Origin: a bacterium
GTDB taxonomy: Bacteria; Cyanobacteriota; Vampirovibrionia; Gastranaerophilales; Gastranaerophilaceae
Assembly (NCBI GenBank): GCA_017541565.1
Contig: JAFXYU010000205.1
Span: forward strand, 1-14,439
Length of the DNA stretch: 14,439 bases
Direction: 5' to 3'
Position 1 is the stretch's first letter; every line of letters begins with the position of its first letter. This document shows, one piece after another, positions 6,727 through 12,323 of this stretch. The notes below the pieces were generated by a model, which did no database searches, was not told the origin of the DNA, and saw nothing but the letters and a program-made list of their open reading frames with translations. A program made the translations under genes and the position numbers.

Positions 6727-7362
6727 TTATTCAAGCGAAGATCGTTTGTCTTCTATTTGTTTTTTTATACAAATCCTTGAAATATAGTCCAAATCGGCGG
6801 AATCCAAATCAACAAAATTAAATGATGCTTTTATTATTTCATCATCTTCATCAGAACGAATGTATTTTGCTTTGGTGCGTATTTCTCTGTTGTCAAAATA
6901 CATATCAATAAAAACGTCTTCAGGGAAAAATGTTTTATCGGAGAGTTTAACTTTCAGTCCGTTGGCAGACAGGTCAAACGTTTTACAGGAAACTCTTATG
7001 ACCTCATCTTCCGCTCTGTATGAAACAACGACATCTTTGTTAATATGGACTCTGAAGTATTCCCTGTTCTGTTGATAGTCTATCTCATCAGGAATTTTGA
7101 TTGAAAAATATAAATAAGGTTCTTCATATTTTGTGTATTTGAGTGTACTTTCCGCTCTGTATAAACCGTTGTTGCATGCGAAATTCAGAGTAACCTTCTG
7201 CGGTGACGGAACATTTTCCCAATCTTCTTTTTTTGCACACGCATAAATATCATATTCGGTAAAATACTTTATCGACGCTTTTACACAGTGTGAAAAGTCG
7301 TTTGAATCCTTATAAAGTATTTTTACATAATTAATCGTTTCAGGTTTTAAATCAAATTTCAT
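6727..7362 (-). CDS. PilZ-domain cyclic-di-GMP receptor protein
   Basis: 211 residues. The PilZ domain spans about residues 98-200: the c-di-GMP-binding RxxxR is Arg100-Arg104 in NREYFR, and the DxSxxG motif is Asp130-Ser132-Gly135 in DLSANG. Both are intact, so ligand binding is expected. Residues 1-95 form a separate beta-rich domain like the N-terminal YcgR/PilZN domain of flagellar-brake-type proteins. The protein would sense c-di-GMP in the cytosol and alter motility, pili, secretion or surface polymers; no partner gene in the window decides which. The start overlaps the stop of the upstream 66-residue gene as ATGA and has no strong SD, so translation is probably coupled. Confidence 0.88.
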   Translation of the reverse strand: MKFDLKPETINYVKILYKDSNDFSHCVKASIKYFTEYDIYACAKKEDWENVPSPQKVTLNFACNNGLYRAESTLKYTKYEEPYLYFSIKIPDEIDYQQNREYFRVHINKDVVVSYRAEDEVIRVSCKTFDLSANGLKVKLSDKTFFPEDVFIDMYFDNREIRTKAKYIRSDEDDEIIKASFNFVDLDSADLDYISRICIKKQIEDKRSSLE

Positions 7363-7559
7363 TTTGTCTTTACGAGCCTTTTGCTATTCAGATTATAAAC
7401 TCCGATTTTCTTACCGTTTTTATCGTACTGAACAATTTTCCCGCTTCTTGTTCTTTTGAAAGTTCCTTCCGGCAGATTTTTAAATTTTCTTTCCGGTAAT
7501 TCCGCAAAAGCAGCAACGGAAAACGTAAGCATGATAAATATAACTAAGAAACCTCTCAT
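7359..7559 (-). CDS. Small exported basic protein
   Basis: 66 residues: a signal peptide (MRGFLVIFIMLTFSVAAFA, cleavage after the last Ala) and a mature part of about 47 residues. The mature part is rich in Lys/Arg and Gly, with two KIxxY-like repeats (GKIVQYDKNGKKIGVYNLNS) that suggest a short beta hairpin. No family is recognised. Its stop overlaps the PilZ start as ATGA, so the two form one operon and may share a pathway at the envelope. The start lacks an SD and sits 6 nt after an extended -10 element. The hydrophobic leader and the coupled PilZ gene make it a credible gene despite its size. Confidence 0.65.
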   Translation of the reverse strand: MRGFLVIFIMLTFSVAAFAELPERKFKNLPEGTFKRTRSGKIVQYDKNGKKIGVYNLNSKRLVKTK

Positions 7560-7574
7560 GATTACATTATATCA
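7560..7574 (-). promoter_or_regulatory. Extended -10 promoter placed for a leaderless mRNA of the exported-protein/PilZ operon
   Basis: On the - strand TGA-TATAAT (TGn at 7572-7574, -10 at 7566-7571), then GTAATC and the ATG at 7559. The predicted +1 is the A of the ATG. Just upstream, 7569-7586 is an 18-bp near-palindrome (ATATCAAATATTTAATAT, one mismatched pair) overlapping the -10, which could be an operator. In AT-rich DNA that part is weak. Confidence 0.6.
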
Positions 7575-7601
7575 AATATTTAATATCAATGGAAGTTTGT
7601 A

Positions 7602-7901
7602 TTATTTAAAATGATTAATAAGTCGTGTCATAATATCTTCTTTTGTTTTGTATCCCGAAAAACGTTCAACTTCTTGTCCGTTTTTAAAAATTAAAAATGT
7701 TGGAAAAGCGCCGACATTATATCTTGCGGTTATTTCCTGCTCATTATCCGCATCGACAAGTCCAATCCAAATTTTTTCGAGGTTTTCGAGTTCGGGTTTC
7801 TGTTTTTTACAGTACCCGCACCAACTTGTATAAAATTCTACAAGTTTTAGTCCGTTTTTAATTTCGGTATCAAAATTTTTATTATTCAGTTCCGTAAACA
7901 T
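7602..7901 (-). CDS. Thioredoxin-fold protein with CGYC active site
   Basis: 99 residues, about the size of a bare thioredoxin, with no signal peptide, so cytosolic. The active site is WCGYC (Cys28, Cys31) and the cis-proline is Pro67 in AFPTF. The buried Asp of classical thioredoxins (Asp26 in E. coli) is Glu22 in VEFYTSWC. Tyr in place of Pro in CxxC usually shifts redox potential, so it may be a specialised rather than the housekeeping thioredoxin. It would reduce protein disulphides using a thioredoxin reductase coded elsewhere. The start at 7901 is behind GGGAGG, 9 nt upstream, and that SD lies inside the 3' arm of a hairpin (7905-7938). Confidence 0.9.
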   Translation of the reverse strand: MFTELNNKNFDTEIKNGLKLVEFYTSWCGYCKKQKPELENLEKIWIGLVDADNEQEITARYNVGAFPTFLIFKNGQEVERFSGYKTKEDIMTRLINHFK

Positions 7902-7904
7902 AGC

Positions 7905-7938
7905 AAAAATCCTCCCGATTTATTATAGGAGGATTTTT
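7905..7938 (-). terminator. Hairpin combining terminator, -10 box and thioredoxin SD
   Basis: A perfect 11-bp stem, AAAAATCCTCC (- strand) pairing with GGAGGATTTTT (7928-7938 with 7905-7915), and a 12-nt loop. On the - strand it ends in a T run, so it fits a Rho-independent terminator 25 nt past the stop of the coiled-coil gene. The 3' arm is also the SD of the thioredoxin gene, and the loop contains TATAAT (7922-7927). The + strand also has A/T runs, so it could act in both directions. Confidence 0.65.
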
Positions 7939-7963
7939 TTATATATTCATATTCCCCTTTTGT

Positions 7964-8287
7964 TTATATTTTTTTTGTAAGACGTTTTGCTAACTCTTCG
8001 GAGAAACGTTCAAGGCGTTGTTTGCTTGCCATGATTGTAGTTTCAATACGTTGTCTTTCTCCGTATGATACCTGATTGTCCTTTAAATATTTTGTATCTT
8101 CCGTTATTCTTCTTTTCGTGTAATTGATTTTGTCTTGAAGTTCTTCAATCGTATCATCGGCAATATTGATAAATTTATTGTGAACCTTTATTTGTTCCCT
8201 GAGAGGAAGAACTGTTTCGGCTTTTTTCTCTTTTGCCATGAAGGTCGGTCGAATTGCCGGAATACTGTTGATTGATGAGATGTTCAT
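7964..8287 (-). CDS. Small coiled-coil hypothetical protein
   Basis: 107 residues starting at ATG 8287 behind AGGAGG. The N-terminal 20 residues are uncharged and likely flexible (MNISSINSIPAIRPTFMA). Residues about 30-105 are a charged helical region with heptad-like spacing of Ile/Leu (IADDTIEELQDKI, then repeated Lys/Arg/Glu-rich turns), consistent with an antiparallel or dimeric coiled coil. It has no TM segment, signal peptide or known domain. It appears to be a single-gene unit, with a 185-bp upstream region holding inverted repeats and a hairpin terminator downstream. Function cannot be inferred. Confidence 0.65.
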   Translation of the reverse strand: MNISSINSIPAIRPTFMAKEKKAETVLPLREQIKVHNKFINIADDTIEELQDKINYTKRRITEDTKYLKDNQVSYGERQRIETTIMASKQRLERFSEELAKRLTKKI

Positions 8288-8314
8288 TTTGCCTCCTTGT
8301 ATATTAATATGTGA

Positions 8315-8355
8315 TTAGTTGTTTTAGGGATGTTTAAATATTCTATAACAACTAA
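8315..8355. repeat. Spaced inverted repeat upstream of the coiled-coil gene
   Basis: TTAGTTGTT (8315-8323) and AACAACTAA (8347-8355) are exact inverted copies separated by 23 bp. They lie 28-68 bp upstream of ATG 8287, in the presumed promoter region. The AGTTGTTTTA at the left arm recurs exactly at 8431-8440 in the neighbouring terminator. Apart from this repeat and the terminator, I see nothing coding in 8288-8472. Confidence 0.5.
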
Positions 8356-8416
8356 AAAATTTTTTTGCGTATATGTTAAGAAATGTGAAGACGAGTTTTG
8401 TAAGAATCGGTGCGCT

Positions 8417-8460
8417 ATATTAAAGCGGAAAGTTGTTTTAACAACTTTCCGCTTTAATAT
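8417..8460 (-). terminator. Perfect 21-bp hairpin terminator
   Basis: Arms 8417-8437 and 8440-8460 are exact reverse complements with a 2-nt TT centre. The stem core is GCGGAAAGTTGTT / AACAACTTTCCGC flanked by AAA/TTT, which gives a usable T tract in both directions. It lies 12 bp beyond the stop of the DUF4870-like gene and would end that operon. The stem is longer than most intrinsic terminators. Confidence 0.8.
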
Positions 8461-8472
8461 TAATATTTTTAA

Positions 8473-8820
8473 TTACATAAAAGTATACCAAACAGGAATT
8501 TTTGTTTCTCTGTTTTCAGAAATTGCGCAGAGATTAATTACCATAATAATCACATTGAATATTATCATGATTGGTCCCAGAATGAAACCGATTAACCAGC
8601 CGATAACGGGAACCATAAAAATTAAGGAAACCAAAAATAACAATAATTCAAAATTAAAAATATCTTTGGCTATTTGGTACGAACTTTCGCTCATGCGTTC
8701 TTTTGCGAAAAGAACCAAAAGCAGTGACGGAATAAACATAAAAAATATTGAAGCAACAAGTGTTCCGACAATAAATAACCTGTCCGTTTCGTCTTTAAAA
8801 GACGGCATTACTCTTTTCAT
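8473..8820 (-). CDS. DUF4870/Tic20-like small membrane protein
   Basis: 115 residues starting at ATG 8820 behind GGAGG. There are three or four hydrophobic segments at about 17-40, 52-72 and 74-98. The second half (FNFELLLFLVSLIFMVP, then a Gly-containing helix pair, then NRETKIPVWYTF) matches the DUF4870 pattern of two TM helices followed by a basic/aromatic tail. It is probably an inner-membrane protein of unknown function. It is second in an operon, 12 bp after the 272-residue membrane protein, and is followed by a strong terminator. A + strand reading frame over the same region is an antisense shadow. Confidence 0.7.
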   Translation of the reverse strand: MKRVMPSFKDETDRLFIVGTLVASIFFMFIPSLLLVLFAKERMSESSYQIAKDIFNFELLLFLVSLIFMVPVIGWLIGFILGPIMIIFNVIIMVINLCAISENRETKIPVWYTFM

Positions 8821-8832
8821 AAAAACCTCCGA

Positions 8833-9651
8833 TTATATTCTTGTATCTATGTTTGCACCAATTTGTACATAGTTTTTGTAGTAATAATTGTAGACCAAAA
8901 CTACAGCAAAAACCATAAAATAAAAATTAACGAGTGTAAAAATAAAATGCAGAAATATATTTTTCCCCAGTATAGTTCCTAAGATTGAAATTAAGAAATA
9001 TGTAATAAAGACGATTATAAATAACAAAATATTTTTTCCGAATTTTCGGCAGAACAAATCTTTCAATCCCAAGAACAATGCTTTAAAAGGATTTTTGCTT
9101 TTGAAAAACAGTGACGGAGAATAAAACATAAGCAGGAAATATGTTATTATTGCCGTTGCAAAAATCAAAAGATTCCACTGATTAATTTTTATAAGTGTAT
9201 CAGCGGGTAAAGTCATCAGATATGATTTAAGAGCATCTGCAGATGCTGAGATATTCATAATTGCCAAAAATGTTTCATTCATATTTCCAATCAATTTAAT
9301 TCCTGCAAAATAGGATAATCCTGTCAGGAAGAAAGCAACAATAAGTGATAAAATAATCATTCCGCATGCGGGAAGAAAATACTCTCCGACTCCTGCAGGA
9401 AATTCCGATATAAAGGAGTTAATATCCTGTTCCCGGTTTTCAATACATTTTTTGACCATAAACAGCCATCCGGAAAGAAATGCTCCAAACATAAGAAAAA
9501 ACAGCAGAAGTGCAAAAAGTAAACTTATTGCATTTCCGTTTGCGGAAAATATAATATACAAACTGGAAATAAGCGAAAATAAAATCAATGGTGTTGCCAA
9601 AATGATATATTTATTGGTTAACCCGAAACTGTCTTTTATTGTATTAAGCAT
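8833..9651 (-). CDS. Multi-pass inner-membrane protein (DUF4013/YciC-like)
   Basis: 272 residues starting at ATG 9651 behind AGGAG. About six TM helices at residues about 16-36, 43-65, 95-118, 160-181, 207-228 and 232-258, with a basic loop before the fifth (FFKSKNPFKALFLGLKDLFCRKFGKN). That loop and the paired following helices resemble DUF4013 or glycerophosphodiester-phosphodiesterase membrane-domain proteins. No catalytic motif is visible. It leads a two-gene operon with the DUF4870-like gene, and the two membrane proteins may interact. The 72-bp upstream gap to the HCP-like gene is very AT-rich with no confident promoter. Confidence 0.65.
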   Translation of the reverse strand: MLNTIKDSFGLTNKYIILATPLILFSLISSLYIIFSANGNAISLLFALLLFFLMFGAFLSGWLFMVKKCIENREQDINSFISEFPAGVGEYFLPACGMIILSLIVAFFLTGLSYFAGIKLIGNMNETFLAIMNISASADALKSYLMTLPADTLIKINQWNLLIFATAIITYFLLMFYSPSLFFKSKNPFKALFLGLKDLFCRKFGKNILLFIIVFITYFLISILGTILGKNIFLHFIFTLVNFYFMVFAVVLVYNYYYKNYVQIGANIDTRI

Positions 9652-9723
9652 ATCCTCTCCTGAAAACTTGGAAAATTAATATTAACATTATTAAATATAC
9701 ATCAAATTTAAGGTAAGGACAAA

Positions 9724-11295
9724 CTATTTTTCATGTAAAATTATATTCAAATCTTTTTTGGGAGTTGAAAGTTCTTTTACGCCAAAGAATTTTGAGATTG
9801 TTGTAATCAAATTTGGATTAAGAGTTATTGGTGTGCACTTTCCGACAAAAATGTCCGTTTTTTTTAGCGAAGCAATATAAATCATCTTAGAGATTGTGTG
9901 TCTGTCGCAATTTGGAAAAAACAGAGTTGTTTTTATATTATATCTTTCAGGTATAGTTTTGGATAATTCAACCATTTTAAAGGAATCAAAACAAGAGTTC
10001 AGACAGATTATGTTATCTCGCGTTGCACAAATAGAAAGGGATATTATAAGAATGTTTTGGGGAACAATTTTGAACAGAGTTTCAAAATACTCTCTTTCCT
10101 CTTTTGTGTAACCGTTAAGACCGACAATAAAGATATTTGAAAAATTGTTACTTTTGATTTTTTCATCTATAAGTTTTATTGTTTCTTCAAAGTTGAACCC
10201 CACAACTTCGCTTTCACATATTTTTCCGGTTTTAAAACCTTTTGTTGAGTCTAATGCTTCTCTGACCTTTGAGAAGTCGTAGTTGATTATTGGAATAACG
10301 CCTTTTGAATAGGCAAAATCAGTCGTGTAAAGTCTTCCTCTGTACAGATGTTCGACATTGTAGAGCGAATGTCTTGTCAAAATTACAGGTCCGGGAAAGG
10401 TGGCAAAATCCAGAAGACAATTTTCCATTCCTTGTCCGTATTGACCTTTAAGGTTTTTATACTCTTCAAATTTTGGATATGTGTGTGCCAGTATCATTTC
10501 GTCATGGGTGTAAATACCGATATCGTCTTCTTTAAACTCTTCAAGGATGATTTCCAGTTCCCGAATATTTGAGCCGACAACGAGTATTGCTTTCCCTTTT
10601 TGTGTAGAGTAAAAAACTTCTTTTGGACGCTGAATGCCATATCTCTCGGCTTTTGCTGCGGCAAGAAGGCTCAAAAGTTCGTTATTTGCTTTTGCGGTAT
10701 CAAGGATAATTTCTTTTAACTCTTCTTCGGTGTGATTATTATTAAGAGTGTTTAAAAGTTTTAAAATCAGAGTATAGCCCTTTTCGATATTGAAACTTTC
10801 CAAATCAAGAATATTAATGCAGATGCTTTTAGCCATAACAAAAATTATTCTTAACAAATCCCGCATGCTCTCACTCATCGTCTGAGTCTTTTTTAAATAT
10901 TCCTGTTGTCCGAGGCGGATTGAGTTAATTATGTTTGCGGATTCATCGAATTTTATCGGAGTTTTCAGATAAACCGGTTTTTCATCTTTTTCCTTGCAAA
11001 TTTTCTCATATTCGTTGATTAGTTTTGGTATTTCCGTGTTAAATCCGCTCACAATTGCTTCAAAATCGTTCTCGGAAAATTCCGGATTGGAAACCATAAT
11101 TGAGATAGTGTTTAATATAAGGTTTTTAATTTTTTTGTTTTTATAACTCGTTCCTTCGAGTTGCTGTGCATAATATGACGCAAGGCAAAGATAGAGTACA
11201 AGAATTTCTTGCAGTGAAGATGTGCGTGGGTTTACCGAACAAATCCCTCTTGATGTGCAACTGTTATATTGATAATCTTCATTGTAATTTGTCAT
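9724..11295 (-). CDS. Hybrid-cluster-protein (Hcp) homologue lacking most metal ligands
   Basis: 523 residues, the normal Hcp length. Landmarks of the family are clear: CTSRGIC then NP near the N-terminus, GKAILVVG at 234-241, IYTHDEMILAHTYP at 261-274, FPGPVILT at 300-307, the stretch IFIVGLNG at 388-395, and a C-terminal LNPNLITTISKFFGVKELSTP. Classical Hcp carries an N-terminal [4Fe-4S] and a hybrid Fe-S-O cluster and reduces hydroxylamine or NO. By eye against that family, the first CxxC is replaced (Asn3, Glu6), leaving only Cys13 and Cys19. The hybrid-cluster His is Ser242, Glu266 is kept, one Cys is Ser310, the persulphide Cys position is Leu393/Asn394, Cys423 is shifted by one, the next Cys is absent, and the last Glu is Asp464. 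So a different cofactor or a non-redox role is likely. No Hcr reductase is adjacent. The start has no SD; a TATTCT lies close upstream. Confidence 0.8.
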   Translation of the reverse strand: MTNYNEDYQYNSCTSRGICSVNPRTSSLQEILVLYLCLASYYAQQLEGTSYKNKKIKNLILNTISIMVSNPEFSENDFEAIVSGFNTEIPKLINEYEKICKEKDEKPVYLKTPIKFDESANIINSIRLGQQEYLKKTQTMSESMRDLLRIIFVMAKSICINILDLESFNIEKGYTLILKLLNTLNNNHTEEELKEIILDTAKANNELLSLLAAAKAERYGIQRPKEVFYSTQKGKAILVVGSNIRELEIILEEFKEDDIGIYTHDEMILAHTYPKFEEYKNLKGQYGQGMENCLLDFATFPGPVILTRHSLYNVEHLYRGRLYTTDFAYSKGVIPIINYDFSKVREALDSTKGFKTGKICESEVVGFNFEETIKLIDEKIKSNNFSNIFIVGLNGYTKEEREYFETLFKIVPQNILIISLSICATRDNIICLNSCFDSFKMVELSKTIPERYNIKTTLFFPNCDRHTISKMIYIASLKKTDIFVGKCTPITLNPNLITTISKFFGVKELSTPKKDLNIILHEK

Positions 11296-11382
11296 ACAGA
11301 AAACAGAATAATCCCTTTGAGAAAAATTTTTATTCCCTTTTCGGATAATTTTAAATTTTGTTAACCATCCAAAATATCACAC

Positions 11383-11411
11383 TTTACTTATTAAATAATT
11401 CACGATAGAAT
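11383..11411 (+). promoter_or_regulatory. Promoter of the uridine-kinase-family gene
   Basis: TTTACT (11383-11388), 17-bp spacer, TAGAAT (11406-11411). The predicted start is near 11418, about 20 nt before ATG 11439. It lies in the 143-bp divergent region shared with the Hcp-like gene. Confidence 0.6.
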
Positions 11412-11438
11412 GTTCATGGAGTGTGAAAAGACGGGTAT

Positions 11439-12275
11439 ATGGCGGAAACATTCGAACTAACCAACTATAACTTTTATTCAAACAGGTTGGATATGGAACT
11501 GATATCCAATATAGTTGACACTCTTAAAGAAATCCTGGAAGAAGACAAAAAACAAGAACAGCCCCTATTTTTACGCGTAGCGGACGATTTTATTATGAAT
11601 ATTGCGCGAAAAGTTGTTCAGGAAAAGAAAAAGACTTTTCTTATCGGGATAACGGAAGAGAGTGCATCGGGAAAGACTGTTTTTGTCGACAATACTATTG
11701 AAGCGGTTGTGAGGGATAAAAAAGAAGGAATTTATACCGTAATCAGGCAGGATGACTATTATAAAGATACTTCCAGAGAACTCAGAGAAGCGGGAAGTTA
11801 TGATGCCCTGTTTAAAACAGGTTTTAGTTTTGACACTCCGGATGTTATCAATCTCAGCCTAATGCGTGAACATTTGGAAAAACTCAAACGCGGTGAGACG
11901 GTCGTATCTCCCCGTTATGACTTTGTAACCTGTGTTTCTGATCCTAACGGAGATGTGAAAAAGCCGGCAAAAGTTATTTTAACAGAAGGATTGTATGTTT
12001 TGAATGAAGAAGTCCGCGATATTATGGATGTCAGAGTATATGTGTTCACTCCGATTGACGTAATTAAAGACAGATGGTATAAAAGGGCAGTCCTTAGGGG
12101 TAAAACCGGAGAGGCAGCGGATTTACAATTCCGTGATGTAAATGATACCGCGCAAAAGTACATAAGACCGACATATCAAATTTCGGATTGTATAATTAAC
12201 GGCATGGTTGATAAGGACTATATTAAAGTTATCACTGACAAGATTTTATCACGCTTGAGTGAAGTTTGCGGTTAA
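11439..12275 (+). CDS. Uridine kinase / phosphoribulokinase-family P-loop kinase
   Basis: 278 residues. The P-loop is GITEESASGKT (70-80). Family markers follow: QDDYYKD (104-110, Asp105/106 for substrate), FDTPDVINL (131-139), SPRYDF (157-162) and VILTEGLYVL (179-188), where Glu183 is the Walker-B-like residue. This order is that of uridine/cytidine kinases, which phosphorylate uridine or cytidine with NTP in pyrimidine salvage. Standard Udk is about 210 residues; here residues 1-65 are an additional acidic, helical N-terminal part, so the substrate could differ. In the P-loop the usual GG is EE, but the SGKT core is kept. The upstream SD is weak. It is divergent from the Hcp-like gene and convergent with the histidine kinase, with a hairpin between. 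Confidence 0.85.
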   Translation: MAETFELTNYNFYSNRLDMELISNIVDTLKEILEEDKKQEQPLFLRVADDFIMNIARKVVQEKKKTFLIGITEESASGKTVFVDNTIEAVVRDKKEGIYTVIRQDDYYKDTSRELREAGSYDALFKTGFSFDTPDVINLSLMREHLEKLKRGETVVSPRYDFVTCVSDPNGDVKKPAKVILTEGLYVLNEEVRDIMDVRVYVFTPIDVIKDRWYKRAVLRGKTGEAADLQFRDVNDTAQKYIRPTYQISDCIINGMVDKDYIKVITDKILSRLSEVCG

Positions 12276-12283
12276 TTGGCAGG

Positions 12284-12323
12284 AATAAAATACAGATGCA
12301 GCACAGATTATATCTGTTTTATT
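12284..12323. terminator. Hairpin between convergent kinase genes
   Basis: Two alternative stems fit. One is AATAAAA+CAGAT (12284-12290, 12293-12297) with ATCTG+TTTTATT (12312-12323), with a 2-nt bulge. The other is a local ACAGAT-TAT-ATCTGT (12303-12317) followed by TTTATT. Either could terminate the + gene ending at 12275; the first could serve both strands. It overlaps the last codon of the histidine kinase gene. The stems are AT-rich, so strength is uncertain. Confidence 0.5.

Noticed and set aside
8330..8872. 180-codon + strand reading frame
   Set aside because: It runs antisense through the perfect terminator and the DUF4870-like gene, has no SD, and its product has low-complexity basic composition. 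The - strand gene has an SD, TM pattern and operon context.
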